From Candidatus Zhuqueibacterota bacterium (GTDB lineage Bacteria > Zhuqueibacterota > Zhuqueibacteria > Residuimicrobiales > Residuimicrobiaceae): a DNA stretch of 64,000 nt. Of this stretch, positions 37,470 through 46,694 are shown in pieces. Position numbers and translations under genes: made by a program. The stretch lies in NCBI GenBank assembly GCA_963169875.1, contig CAUJEL010000152.1, forward strand, positions 1-64,000. Direction: 5' to 3'. Under the pieces are notes generated by a model, which was given only the letters and a program-made list of their open reading frames with translations, did not search any database and was not told the origin of the DNA. Position 1 is the stretch's first letter; each line of letters opens with the position of its first letter.

Positions 37470-37879
37470 TCTTATTATAAAAGAACCATACTGAGGCACA
37501 TTATATATACTCCCGGCCGACGTTGTGCACCGGGTTGGAGAGCGTCCGGATAAGCCGTTGGCACTTGCTGTTTGCAAAAGTATTGTACGCGTTATTCAGC
37601 AGTGAAGTCAATGCACTCTGTTACAAATACGAAAATTCTCTAATTAACACAAGTAATTTTTTTCGCTCGATTTTGTACCGCAAAAATTATCCCTTGTGAG
37701 AACTTGAACGCCGCCAGCCTTCTCAACGATATATCAAATTATTACCTTGCTTTCTGCATCCCAAACCGCTATTTTTCAATACATGAAGGATGAAGCCATC
37801 CCTCTATAACTTGTGAATAATGAATTCGCCCCGGTAAATCTAAAACTCTGGAAAACAAGTAAAACGGAGATCAGATTAT

Positions 37880-39031
37880 ATGCAGGATCTTGAACTCTCC
37901 ATCGTCATGCCCTGCCTTGATGAAGCCGAAACAGTGGCCGTTTGCATCCGCAAAGCCAGACAGTTTCTCACGATGGCGAACGTGCGGGGCGAAATCATCC
38001 TCGCGGACAATGGCAGCGGGGATGGTTCCCCTGAGATCGCTGCAGCGGAAGGCGCCCGGATTGTTGCTGTAGAAGCAAAGGGGTATGGAGCCGCTTTGCT
38101 GGGTGGCATCCAGGCGGCTAAAGGCACTTATGTGATCATGGGAGATGCGGACGACAGTTACGATTTTTTCGATTTAAGCGCTTTTCTGGACAAACTGCGT
38201 CAGGGCTACGACCTTGTGGTTGGCAATCGCTTCAAGGGCGGGATTCGCCGGGGCGCGATGCCTTTCTTGCACAGATATTTGGGCAATCCAATTTTGAGTG
38301 CTTTGGGGAAATTGTTCTACCGGGTATCGATCCAGGATTTCCACTGCGGGCTGCGCGGCTTCAAACGCCAGGCTATTCTCGATTTGAATTTGCGCATGAC
38401 GGGCATGGAGTTCGCCAGCGAGATGATCGCCAAAGCGGCCATGCATGGTCTCAAGATCACTGAAGTCCCCACCACATTATATCCTGACGGCAGAAGCAGG
38501 CCTCCGCATCTGCGGACGTGGCATGACGGCTGGCGCCATCTGCAATTTTTGTTGCTGTTCAGTCCGCGCTGGCTGTTCTTCTATCCCGGGGTATTTCTGG
38601 CGCTGGCCGGCCTGTCTGCCAGTCTATGGCTCCTGCCCGGGCCAAGAATGGCTGGGGCGGTTGAACTGGATGTGCATACGCTCTTCTATGCGGCGCTCGC
38701 CATCATCCTCGGGACGCAATCCATCAGTCTGGCGGTATTCACCAAAGTATTTGGCAGCACAGTGGGATTGATGCCGCCGAATCAATGGACCAATTGGATA
38801 CTACGGCACCATACTCTGGAAAAAGGATTGATGATCGGAGCGGTAATGATTCTCTGCGGTCTGGGCGCTTCCCTGTGGGCCTTTGGATTCTGGGAGCGCC
38901 AGGCTTTCGGCCACCTGGCTGTCTCCCAAACGCTGCGCTGGGTCATCCCGGGTGGCATGCTGCTGGTACTGGGATTTCAGGTGATCATTTCGAGCTTTTT
39001 CCTGAGCATATTGCAATTGAAACGGCGATAA
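37880..39031 (+). CDS. Family 2 glycosyltransferase with membrane domain
   Basis: 383 aa. The N-terminal GT-A domain has the opening strand LELSIVMPCLDEAETV, nucleotide-binding ILADNGSGDGS, the metal-binding MGDADDSYDF (DxD-like) and the acceptor-region LVVGNRFKGGIRRGAMP. The C-terminal third holds about four membrane helices (WLFFYPGVFLALAGLSASLW, HTLFYAALAIILGTQSISLA and two more). The layout matches polyprenyl-phosphate glycosyltransferases of the DPM1/GtrB type, which load a sugar onto a lipid carrier at the inner membrane. GGAG lies ~12 bases before the ATG. No glycan operon surrounds it, so the acceptor pathway is unknown. Confidence 0.9.
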   Translation: MQDLELSIVMPCLDEAETVAVCIRKARQFLTMANVRGEIILADNGSGDGSPEIAAAEGARIVAVEAKGYGAALLGGIQAAKGTYVIMGDADDSYDFFDLSAFLDKLRQGYDLVVGNRFKGGIRRGAMPFLHRYLGNPILSALGKLFYRVSIQDFHCGLRGFKRQAILDLNLRMTGMEFASEMIAKAAMHGLKITEVPTTLYPDGRSRPPHLRTWHDGWRHLQFLLLFSPRWLFFYPGVFLALAGLSASLWLLPGPRMAGAVELDVHTLFYAALAIILGTQSISLAVFTKVFGSTVGLMPPNQWTNWILRHHTLEKGLMIGAVMILCGLGASLWAFGFWERQAFGHLAVSQTLRWVIPGGMLLVLGFQVIISSFFLSILQLKRR

Positions 39032-39465
39032 TATCAAGCGGGACGGATGATTTCCATCGGCGGGCAAACGCCTTCCCCGGGCGAAAGCAATACTGCCGCG
39101 CCTCTGCCGGCAAGTCAGTCAAGCAAGTGATTGCCCCCTTAAGAGCGAGGGGGATTGGCGCATCTCGGCAGCCTGATAACACGCCGCATACCGGCTGGTT
39201 CGCGCTCTGGCAAACGTTCCGTTAAATGCATTTTCCAAAAAAGCGCGCGCAACAACAACCCGCCTCTGCGGCTCCGAGCCTTCGTGGTCATCAGGATTGA
39301 CACCAGGGTGACAGCGGTAAAATACGTTCGTGCGCCAGATGCAGCCCGGGACTGCCAGCCGGCATTGTTCAGCCCTCGCAGCGCTCGAAACAGAGTCCTT
39401 TCGTCCACGGGAATGTGTCCCGGAACATGACTGCAAATACCCCATAGACACAATCCCATCCGTAA
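39032..39465. other. Intergenic region between convergent genes
   Basis: About 430 bases with no credible gene. It contains a CCCCCT/AGGGGG hairpin (39134-39153) that may help end the glycosyltransferase transcript, though no T-run follows. TTCAGCCCTCGC at 39368-39379 also occurs at 7928 and 10336. Track ORFs on both strands here are not family-like. Confidence 0.5.
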
Positions 39466-39864
39466 TCAAGTCATTCTTTCCCTGAACAACAACGGCACGG
39501 GGATGATGCGCTCCTGATCATTCACCCAGGCAAATTTCACATTGGCCAGGGCTGATAACTTTCCTGTGGTGCGATTGTGCACTTCATAACTGAGGACAAA
39601 GCTGCTGCGTCCCCATTCACTCACCCAGCCGATCAATTCCAGCTCATCTCCTGTGCGCGAGGAAGCCTTGTAATCGATGTCCACATGCACCACATAGGGA
39701 AAAGCGCCCCATGCGTGAAAATCGTTAAACGTGAGTCCCTGCTGCGCCATGAATTCGCAGCGCGCATATTCCAGGTACTGCAAATAGACTGCATTGTTGA
39801 CGTGACCGAAAGAATCCAGTTCATAACTGCGCACCGACAGCGTCGCGCTGAATTTTGTCGCCAT
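39466..39864 (-). CDS. Acyl-CoA thioesterase, hot-dog fold (4HBT/YbgC-like)
   Basis: 132 aa from ATG 39864 (MATKFSATLSVRSYELDSFG), with TGAGG upstream; the track start four codons earlier is less likely. The motif YELDSFGHVNNAVYLQYLEY is the signature of 4-hydroxybenzoyl-CoA/YbgC-type thioesterases, with the catalytic Asp in place. WGAFPYVVHVDIDYKASSRT and ELIGWVSEWGRSSFVLSYEV complete the central sheet. It hydrolyses the thioester bond of an acyl-CoA or acyl-ACP in the cytoplasm; chain preference cannot be read. Monocistronic. Confidence 0.92.
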   Translation of the reverse strand: MATKFSATLSVRSYELDSFGHVNNAVYLQYLEYARCEFMAQQGLTFNDFHAWGAFPYVVHVDIDYKASSRTGDELELIGWVSEWGRSSFVLSYEVHNRTTGKLSALANVKFAWVNDQERIIPVPLLFRERMT

Positions 39865-40070
39865 GATATGCCTCATCTAAAATTAGCGTGCAAGAGCCTC
39901 TCCTGAGGCCGATTCCTGCGAGGGTGGGCTCCGCCTGCTTTTGGTGGGGCACACCTTAATATCGTTCCAAGTTGGGCCCCACCTGCAAGATGGAGCCCAA
40001 CAGGATCGTGCTCGGAAGAGCGCTCCTGCAAATGCACCTCCCGAAAAATTCAGGCTGCAGAAAAGGTCCC

Positions 40071-40129
40071 TCTGTGTCTCCGTGCCCCGGTGGTTTAAAG
40101 AACTAACCACCGGGACACCGAAACACAGA
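40071..40129. repeat. Palindromic repeat around CCCGGTGGTT
   Basis: TCTGTGTCTCCGTGCCCCGG (from 40071) and the matching arm ending AAACACAGA (40129) form a 25-bp imperfect inverted repeat. The perfect 10-bp core is CCCGGTGGTT (40086-40095) / AACCACCGGG (40105-40114) with a 9-base loop. The unit resembles the intergenic CTCTGTGTCTCCGTG-type repeats I recall from many environmental genomes. It lies in the 377-base gap between the thioesterase and the end of the TonB receptor gene. Confidence 0.7.
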
Positions 40130-40241
40130 AAAAAGCAGACGGACCATCTGCAAGGGTTGCGATCTGTTGATGGAACAGGTCCCCCCCAAAAAAAGGCTGT
40201 CGGCATCACTTCAGGCCGCAACCACGCTCCCCCAAAAGCAC

Positions 40242-42539
40242 TTAAAACGTCACCGTCACCCCGAACGAAGGCAAAAAGGGCAGCATGTAGACAACACTGC
40301 GGCGGGCATAGCCGCCATTGCCGTTGCTGCTCTCAAAACGCCAGTCGTACATGTAGATATTTTTGCGGTTGAGAATATTGATCAAATCCACATAGGCTGA
40401 AAACGTCCGCCGCGGCGATTCGTACAGATAGCTGATGCGCACGTCCAGTCTCATATAGGGGTCATATCGGGCCGAATTCTTGGCCCCCTTTACCACTCTC
40501 CATCCCTCGAGGCTGCCGCTGTCCGCGCTGAGGTCGCGCTGTAATGCGAGCACGGGCGTATAGGGAAAACCGCTGCCGTATTGACACAAACCGCTGACCT
40601 GCCAGCGCCGGCTCAGACGCCATTCGCCGCCGCTGCTGGCCTGAAAGGGCTGATCATAATCAAAATAACGCCAGGCGTCACTTGCAAATCGTTTGTATTG
40701 CGCTTCAGCGAGGGCGAAATTGATCCAATAGCCAAAACGGTCCCTGGACTGCCGCAGCCGCTGAAAGGAGAGCTCGACGCCTTGTGCCCGTCCGGTGCCG
40801 CTGTTCTCCGGCACGAACAGCTCATCATTGGGATTGACCAACAGATGATCCAGTTCTTTGCGGTAGAGCTCCAGCTTGAAGTGGTGGTTTGAATCCGTCG
40901 CCCATAACAGTCCGGCGATATAGTGCCGGGCGCGTTCAGCGCCAATGGCATCGGCATTGGCACTGATATCCAGGGGCTCGCCGCGGCCGATCACCGTGAG
41001 AAAATCCGGATATTGGGAATAGGTGCCGTAACTCACCCAGGCGCTCACCGGGCCCTGCGGATTGTACAACAGTCGTGTGCGCGGATGCCAGTGACTCTCA
41101 CCGTATAATCTGGAATGGTCATAGCGCACGCCCGCGGTCCATTCCCACCATGGCATGGAACGCAGGCGCATCTGCACGTAGGCGCTGTTATCCGTGGAAG
41201 AGGAAGTGAAACGGATCGAATCCGGCAGATCCAGGGCATTGCGCCACTGCAGATCCCAGAGCAGATCCGTCTGATGCTGCAGCGATTGGCCGCCGAATTT
41301 AAAAGCCAGCCAGCTTTTCGGCGTATACATCATATCCACTTTAGCGGTGGAGCGGCGAATGGTATAATTGAGCTGCGCATGATAGCGGTAGTTGTAGGTA
41401 TCATAGACCTGGACATCATTGTCATCATGGTAATAGCCGAGCAGCGCGATCAACGAAAACCGCGGCGTGAGCAGACTGGCCAGGCGCAAACCGCCGATAT
41501 GCCCTTTGCCGGCGTTGAGAAGATCCAGCTGTTCCTGCTCCACATCCATCATTTTGGCGCCTTCGCCCAAATGGGTATAAAAAGCAGTGAGGCGCGTGGT
41601 GCGTTTGAGATCGTAAGCGACCTTGGCATGAAAATCATAATAGAAGGGAAAGATATAATCCTGCTTGTAGAATTGATTCGCCACGATGTCATAGAAACTG
41701 CGGCGTCCGGCGATGATCCAGCTGCCGCGGTTGCGGCCGATGACGCCTTCAGCCACCGCCCGCGTGGTGAGCATGGCGATACTGAGCCCGATGGCAGGAC
41801 GCTCTCTCTTTCCCTCACGATTGGCGATCTGCAGCAAAGCGGATACCTTGCCCCCCTGGCTCACATCAAATCCCGCAGGTTCCAGATCGATGCCCTGGAT
41901 GATATCGGGATTGACCAGACTGATGCCGCCGCCCATCATGATGAAGAGCCGCGAAGGGGTGGTTATTTCCAATCCATCATAGAGGATCAGGTTTTGATCA
42001 GGGCTGCCGCCGCGTATGTAAAGCTGCGTATTGAGATCGCTGCGCGTGACCACGCCGGGAAGGATTGCAATAGCCCGGTACGCATCCTCGAGCGCGCCGG
42101 CTCGGCGGGCAACAAATTTGGGCGTGATGATCTCGTGTCCGGCGATGGCTTTCTCATAGTCAAAAGATTGCGTCTCCCGCTTGGCGCGCACCTGCACATT
42201 TCCCATGTTGATGGTCTGGCGATTGAGACGAATCCGCACGACCTGTGGCTGGCCGGTGCTGACGGTCACGCCATTGATCACCATTTTGCGATAGCCCAGC
42301 AGGGTGGCAATGATACGATAGGTCCCCGGCGGCACGCGATCGATATTGAACACACCGTTTGTCCGCGTCACCGCGCCCAGGGTGGTTCCCTCCAGGAGCA
42401 CATTGGCGCCCGGCAATGGCGCGTTATTGACGGCATCCATGACCATGCCGGTCACCCGCCCGGTTGGCTTTTGTTCCGCCCCCGCAACAAAGGCGAGCGC
42501 CAAAAGGACGAGCCAACTTGTACACACCCGCCTACTCAT
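40242..42539 (-). CDS. TonB-dependent outer-membrane receptor
   Basis: 765 aa. The signal peptide ends near AGAEQ. Residues ~28-115 are a carboxypeptidase-regulatory-like (CNA-B-type) domain (TGRVTGMVMDAVNNAPLPGA, GTYRIIATLLGYRK). A plug domain follows (ALEDAYRAIAILPGVV, TQLYIRGGSPDQNLILYDGL), and then a long 22-strand barrel rich in alternating aromatic residues, ending SFGVTVTF with the C-terminal Phe used for barrel assembly. It imports a substrate across the outer membrane using TonB energy. Its ATG overlaps the stop of the upstream PD40 lipoprotein gene by eight bases, so the two are translationally coupled and may form a receptor-lipoprotein pair. Confidence 0.92.
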   Translation of the reverse strand: MSRRVCTSWLVLLALAFVAGAEQKPTGRVTGMVMDAVNNAPLPGANVLLEGTTLGAVTRTNGVFNIDRVPPGTYRIIATLLGYRKMVINGVTVSTGQPQVVRIRLNRQTINMGNVQVRAKRETQSFDYEKAIAGHEIITPKFVARRAGALEDAYRAIAILPGVVTRSDLNTQLYIRGGSPDQNLILYDGLEITTPSRLFIMMGGGISLVNPDIIQGIDLEPAGFDVSQGGKVSALLQIANREGKRERPAIGLSIAMLTTRAVAEGVIGRNRGSWIIAGRRSFYDIVANQFYKQDYIFPFYYDFHAKVAYDLKRTTRLTAFYTHLGEGAKMMDVEQEQLDLLNAGKGHIGGLRLASLLTPRFSLIALLGYYHDDNDVQVYDTYNYRYHAQLNYTIRRSTAKVDMMYTPKSWLAFKFGGQSLQHQTDLLWDLQWRNALDLPDSIRFTSSSTDNSAYVQMRLRSMPWWEWTAGVRYDHSRLYGESHWHPRTRLLYNPQGPVSAWVSYGTYSQYPDFLTVIGRGEPLDISANADAIGAERARHYIAGLLWATDSNHHFKLELYRKELDHLLVNPNDELFVPENSGTGRAQGVELSFQRLRQSRDRFGYWINFALAEAQYKRFASDAWRYFDYDQPFQASSGGEWRLSRRWQVSGLCQYGSGFPYTPVLALQRDLSADSGSLEGWRVVKGAKNSARYDPYMRLDVRISYLYESPRRTFSAYVDLINILNRKNIYMYDWRFESSNGNGGYARRSVVYMLPFLPSFGVTVTF

Positions 42540-43419
42540 CGATCACCACCCAGATCTTGTCCAGCATCAGATTATTGCCGTTGATATATGCCAGGCTCGT
42601 CCCGTCCGGCGACCAGGCGGGCATTTTTCCGCTGGAAACGATGGTCGTCTGGCGCTCGTCTCGTGGTGCATAAAGCGCCAGACCGCCACCTTCCTCAAAG
42701 ACGAAATAGGGACCGGGGGATTCTCCCTTGTTCCAATCTGCGGCAACCGGCCAGGCGCCCATCAGCCCTGATGAAACAATGGGCTTCACGCGGCTGCTGT
42801 CCAGGACAAAGCGATAGAGCATTTCGTCGAAAGCTTCCATGCCGGAAAAAAGCAGCGATTTGCCGTCCACATCCCAGCTCAGCGAAAAAACGAGCTGGTC
42901 CGCGATGGGGAGGTAGGCAACACGGTTGGCGGCCAAGTCCAGAAGCGCAATGCGATATGCGGTTATATAGGCGATTGTGTGGCCATCCGGAGACGGCCGC
43001 ACGAACGTCTCATCCCCCGATTCCGAACTCAACCGCGACCAGGTAGAAATAGAGGGTTTATATTTCCAGACATCGTGGTCGCCCAGGCGATTGGTGATGC
43101 AATAGAATTCAGTGGAATCAGCGCTATAGGTGGGAAAGGTGAGCACCCCCTTGACGCCGAAAAGCGTGCGCATCCGTTTTGTAGCCACATCCACTTCCCT
43201 GACCAGGGTGCTGTCCTTGGCGCTGGACCAGGCCGCATAGAGGATACGCGCACCGTCCGCGCGCCATACAGGATGGCGGTTTTGCCAGCCATCTTTGACC
43301 AGTATTTGCTGTCGGGGAATGGTGGTCTCAAAATCGACGCTGCTCTGCTCCGTGCACGCCGAGCATAGCAGCAGAAGGAGTAAAACCCCACATCGAATAT
43401 GTGATAAATGCCTGACCAA
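42532..43419 (-). CDS. PD40/TolB-like beta-propeller lipoprotein
   Basis: 295 aa. It starts at TTG 43419, because no ATG precedes the signal peptide HIRCGVLLLLLLCSAC; the lipobox is CSAC. The mature part has several PD40 blades: NRHPVWRADGARILYAAWSS, FPTYSADSTEFYCITNRLGD, FVRPSPDGHTIAYITA and PAWSPDGTSLAYINGN. Propellers of this kind bind proteins or glycans at the envelope. The gene overlaps the TonB receptor start (ATGAGTAG), so it probably works with that receptor, for example by binding cargo. Weak ribosome site. Confidence 0.85.
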   Translation of the reverse strand: MVRHLSHIRCGVLLLLLLCSACTEQSSVDFETTIPRQQILVKDGWQNRHPVWRADGARILYAAWSSAKDSTLVREVDVATKRMRTLFGVKGVLTFPTYSADSTEFYCITNRLGDHDVWKYKPSISTWSRLSSESGDETFVRPSPDGHTIAYITAYRIALLDLAANRVAYLPIADQLVFSLSWDVDGKSLLFSGMEAFDEMLYRFVLDSSRVKPIVSSGLMGAWPVAADWNKGESPGPYFVFEEGGGLALYAPRDERQTTIVSSGKMPAWSPDGTSLAYINGNNLMLDKIWVVIDE

Positions 43420-43624
43420 AATTTATCCGTCACACGATGTTCATTGCAAAAGGTGCATAACTGTATCGGACAATATATGCAATTGGTATGCCAAGGCCTC
43501 GAATATTTGAACGTCTTAATTGTTTGTTTTTACGTATACATTTCCGGTGCGAACGGCTGCCGCCGGTCAGAGTGTAGGAAAATGAGTCACTTTGTCTCAC
43601 CCTGTGCGCACCTGAACCGGCTGC

Positions 43625-46030
43625 TCATTTGCCGGCCGGGTGAATGGTTTGCCATTGCCAGCCGCGGTTGCGGGATTCAAGACTGTTCAGGTTCAAGGTG
43701 ATGAGTGCACCCTGCCGCCACAACGGCGTCATATCTTTATAATGTGGACTGAACGGGTGGCTGCTCTGTCCCGCCGGGATGATGACATGGTACTCCGGCG
43801 TTGACATATCCGCAATCTGCCGCACGCACGGGCCGATGAATGCGGCGTAGGGTTTGGATAGCAAATAGGTGCTGTTATTAATCGTAAAATTGCCTCCGGC
43901 CGTCGGGTAGGGCCCAATGTTGAAGTAGCGCCGGAATGGTGCATGTGTGCCAAAAGGGTGAGGCTGCGTGAGGGTGTGTACATCTCCCCATGTCCATAAC
44001 CCTGGATTATTTCCATATTGGATGGTCAGTTCCTCGATGGCGGTGTAAAAACTGGCCTGCATCTGAGTTTGCAGCGTCTCCACCTGCCTGGTGCGCTCAT
44101 CATCGAACCAGGCGGAATCGTTTGCGGCGATCAGGCGGTCGAGCGTGCTGATGTTGAAATGGGGCATTTCCAGAAATCGTCCATAAAGTTCATCGCCCAT
44201 TTCATCAGAAAACGTCCGGCGCATCAGCTCCAGGCAGGTGGCTTCATACACGGTTGCGGCCACGCTGCTGCTGCTCTGATGAAAATCCCAGACGGATAAC
44301 AATTCGCGGCCAAAATCAGCGGGGGAGTTCTGCGGCAACGAAAGTGGCGCGAGCACTTTTAGCAGTTGGGGCACAAACCGCGCCGCATGCTCAGAATAGA
44401 CATCATTTTGCAGCGCCCGAAAACTGGCGACATCGGCAACGCGAAGGGTATCCAACAAGTGATGAATGCGCCGGTAGCGGTAATCCGGTTCCCAATAAGC
44501 GGAGAGATAAAAAGCATAACTGGAATCGACCAGGCATTGATTGGCATTGACAATACGATCGTTGAGCGGCTGATAAATTTTCGGCAGCAATTCATACGGC
44601 ACAGCGCCCAGCCAATCGGCCCGGTACAGGGTATCCGAAACAGGATGCCAGGCGTTTTGAAAATTCCGCAGGGGGATTTCCGCGGCCAGCTGCATGCCGA
44701 TATTTCCCCTGGCGTCGGCATAGATAAAATTTTCACCCGGATTTTTGCAGTTCTCCAGGGCGCGCCGGAAATCGCTCCAATCACGGCTTTGCAGCAGTTT
44801 TTGCCAGGAAGTGAGCGGATCGTCCGGGTTGAATCCGGTCCAGCGCAAAACTAAAGGCTCGCTATCGCGAATGCCGAGTATGGGTGTTTGTGAATTCACG
44901 ACCGGCCCGGCGAGTGTGCGGGTGACGCGGAATTTATGCGGCGCCTTGTCTTTGATCTGGATGGTTACATCTTGACGGGTTAAGGCAAATCGCTGACCGT
45001 TATAGAGGTAATGATCCGTATCGATGCTGTCCGGCTGCAGAGCCATGAAATCGACGTCATCGATCATGCCATGCGTCACGCCCCAGGCGATGGATTCATT
45101 GCGTCCCACCACCAGACCGGGGAGGCCGGGAATGCTGGCGCCCACCGCGTTGATTTTGGGAGAGCGCAGGTGACAGAGATAATAGATCGATGGGGCTGTG
45201 AAAGGCAAGTGGGTGTCGTTGGCGAGAATGGCTTGTCCGCGCTGTGTGTGACGTCCGCTGACCGCCCAGGCATTGCTGCCCAATCCGGTCACCGGACTGT
45301 TGAGCAACGCGCGCAGATCGGATTCGCCGCGCAGCAATCCCCGGCTGGCGTTTGAAACGGGCGCAGGCGGAGCAGGTGCCATGCGTTGGCCAGGATAAGC
45401 TTGCGGCATTATTTGCGCAAACTTGGCCGAGTCGACCTTGCTCAAGAGGTCGCCGTACACCAGATCAACATGCCATCCCATGCTGAGGAGCCAACCGATG
45501 AGGCGCTGACTGGCCAGACAATCATCCGGTTTCCAGGGATCAGGCTGGTAGCGTAAAACCGTGAATTCAATGGGCAGCTGCCGGGCGGAACGGATATAGG
45601 CATTGATGCCGGCGCAATAGGACTGCAGTTGGGTGAAATTCTCCGGAGGCAGAATGGCGAGGAGATTGCCGGCCAGGTTTTCAAAGCCGATGGTGCGGGC
45701 GAAGACGTCGGCATCGAGAAAGCGCTCGCCGAAGACCTCGCAGAGCCGTCCCTGGGCAGCCCGCCGCATCAAGTCCATTTGCCAAAGCCGGTCCTGGGCT
45801 GCGACATAGCCCTGCATAAAGTAGAGATCCGCTTCCGAGCGCGCGCTGATATGGGGGATGCCCCATTCATCCCATCCGATCTCCACCGGTTGCTGCAGTC
45901 CGGCTGCATAAAAATGGCCGGTGGTGGAAGGCACGGAGCGGCGTAGGGAAAAATGGCCCAGCGTCAAGAATGCGGATGCAAAAAAAATGACCAAAAAAAG
46001 GATAAAATAAAGTCGCCGTTTGAGAGACAT
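43625..46030 (-). CDS. Penicillin acylase family Ntn-hydrolase
   Basis: 801 aa from ATG 46030 (MSLKRRLYFILFLVIFFASA, a signal or anchor). It has the penicillin amidase plan: an alpha-subunit region with EIGWDEWGIPHISARSEADL, a spacer, then the autocleavage site GSNAWAVSG with Ser252 as the new N-terminal nucleophile of the beta subunit. The stretches ILANDTHLPFTAPSIYYLCH and GLVVGRNESIAWGVTHGMID, with a late SLSLPQ-like block, support the family. Family members cleave amide bonds of penicillins, N-acyl homoserine lactones or cyclic lipopeptides. The true substrate is unknown; quorum quenching or cell-wall and antibiotic amide cleavage are options. Located in the periplasm. A terminator precedes it. 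Confidence 0.93.
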   Translation of the reverse strand: MSLKRRLYFILFLVIFFASAFLTLGHFSLRRSVPSTTGHFYAAGLQQPVEIGWDEWGIPHISARSEADLYFMQGYVAAQDRLWQMDLMRRAAQGRLCEVFGERFLDADVFARTIGFENLAGNLLAILPPENFTQLQSYCAGINAYIRSARQLPIEFTVLRYQPDPWKPDDCLASQRLIGWLLSMGWHVDLVYGDLLSKVDSAKFAQIMPQAYPGQRMAPAPPAPVSNASRGLLRGESDLRALLNSPVTGLGSNAWAVSGRHTQRGQAILANDTHLPFTAPSIYYLCHLRSPKINAVGASIPGLPGLVVGRNESIAWGVTHGMIDDVDFMALQPDSIDTDHYLYNGQRFALTRQDVTIQIKDKAPHKFRVTRTLAGPVVNSQTPILGIRDSEPLVLRWTGFNPDDPLTSWQKLLQSRDWSDFRRALENCKNPGENFIYADARGNIGMQLAAEIPLRNFQNAWHPVSDTLYRADWLGAVPYELLPKIYQPLNDRIVNANQCLVDSSYAFYLSAYWEPDYRYRRIHHLLDTLRVADVASFRALQNDVYSEHAARFVPQLLKVLAPLSLPQNSPADFGRELLSVWDFHQSSSSVAATVYEATCLELMRRTFSDEMGDELYGRFLEMPHFNISTLDRLIAANDSAWFDDERTRQVETLQTQMQASFYTAIEELTIQYGNNPGLWTWGDVHTLTQPHPFGTHAPFRRYFNIGPYPTAGGNFTINNSTYLLSKPYAAFIGPCVRQIADMSTPEYHVIIPAGQSSHPFSPHYKDMTPLWRQGALITLNLNSLESRNRGWQWQTIHPAGK

Positions 46031-46046
46031 GATCGTTTCCGTGAAT

Positions 46047-46075
46047 GAAAAAGGCAAGAACAGAATGTCTTGCCT
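46047..46075 (-). terminator. Rho-independent terminator
   Basis: On the minus strand, AGGCAAGA and TCTTGCCT (plus coordinates 46052-46059 and 46068-46075) form an 8-bp stem followed by TTTTTC. It lies ~45 bases after the stop of the lipoprotein gene at 46119, so it closes the envelope gene group and separates it from the penicillin acylase gene. Confidence 0.75.
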
Positions 46076-46118
46076 GATAAACAGTTATTGGGTCAAATAA
46101 ACATCCGCACTTGAATTA

Positions 46119-46679
46119 TTACTTCCTCTTGACCTGCTCTCTGCCGCCGGGTTTTGCTGCGGGTGCGGTAGTTGTGGTGGAGGATCTCGGTGTTGTGTCC
46201 TGCTGCGGTGGCGGGGTGCTGTTCACGCCCGCTTGCGTGCTGGTGGTATTTCCGGTGGAAAACGTCCGGCGATCGCCGGACGATTGGGATGCGGATGAGT
46301 CCGGATTATCGGCTGATCCCTTACCCAAAGCCGGGGCGACAACCGTCCCGCCGCCATAGCCGCCCGAAACGCTTGGATCGTAGGACGGATCATTTGGAAA
46401 TCGTTGCCGGTATCCTTCCGGCGCATAGCCTCTGCCTGTATTTTCATAATTCTCGTACTCGTCCATCCACCAGGCGGAATCATAATAGTAGAGCCAGCCA
46501 TAATTTCCGGCCAGCGTCTGCGGAATGGTCGGATTCAATGGCGCGGAGATGGCCTGGACCGGTTCATCATACGCCTCGTCCGCTCCATCCGCGGTGTGAG
46601 GAGCACGAAAAGTCGTATAGCAGGAGACCATGATCAGTGACATCAAGACAGCCAGTGCGAGAAGCAAAAAGCGATTCAT
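46119..46679 (-). CDS. Lipoprotein with low-complexity C-terminus
   Basis: 186 aa with a lipoprotein signal (LLLALAVLMSLIMVSC) and AAGAGG upstream. The mature N-terminal part has aromatic pairs (NYGWLYYYDSAWWMDEYENY). The C-terminal ~80 residues are Gly/Ser/Thr/Pro-rich and presumably disordered (TSTQAGVNSTPPPQQDTTPR). The same plan, a lipobox followed by a YEDE-type acidic/aromatic start and a Ser/Thr tail, is seen in the larger lipoprotein at 50677-51933. They may be diverged relatives. It lies 15 bases downstream of a barrel gene, in the same operon. Function unknown. Confidence 0.75.
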   Translation of the reverse strand: MNRFLLLALAVLMSLIMVSCYTTFRAPHTADGADEAYDEPVQAISAPLNPTIPQTLAGNYGWLYYYDSAWWMDEYENYENTGRGYAPEGYRQRFPNDPSYDPSVSGGYGGGTVVAPALGKGSADNPDSSASQSSGDRRTFSTGNTTSTQAGVNSTPPPQQDTTPRSSTTTTAPAAKPGGREQVKRK

Positions 46680-46694
46680 GAAAAACCTCTTGAA

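Noticed and set aside
41115-42584. 489-aa plus-strand ORF
   Set aside because: Antisense shadow of the TonB receptor gene, with no recognisable domains.
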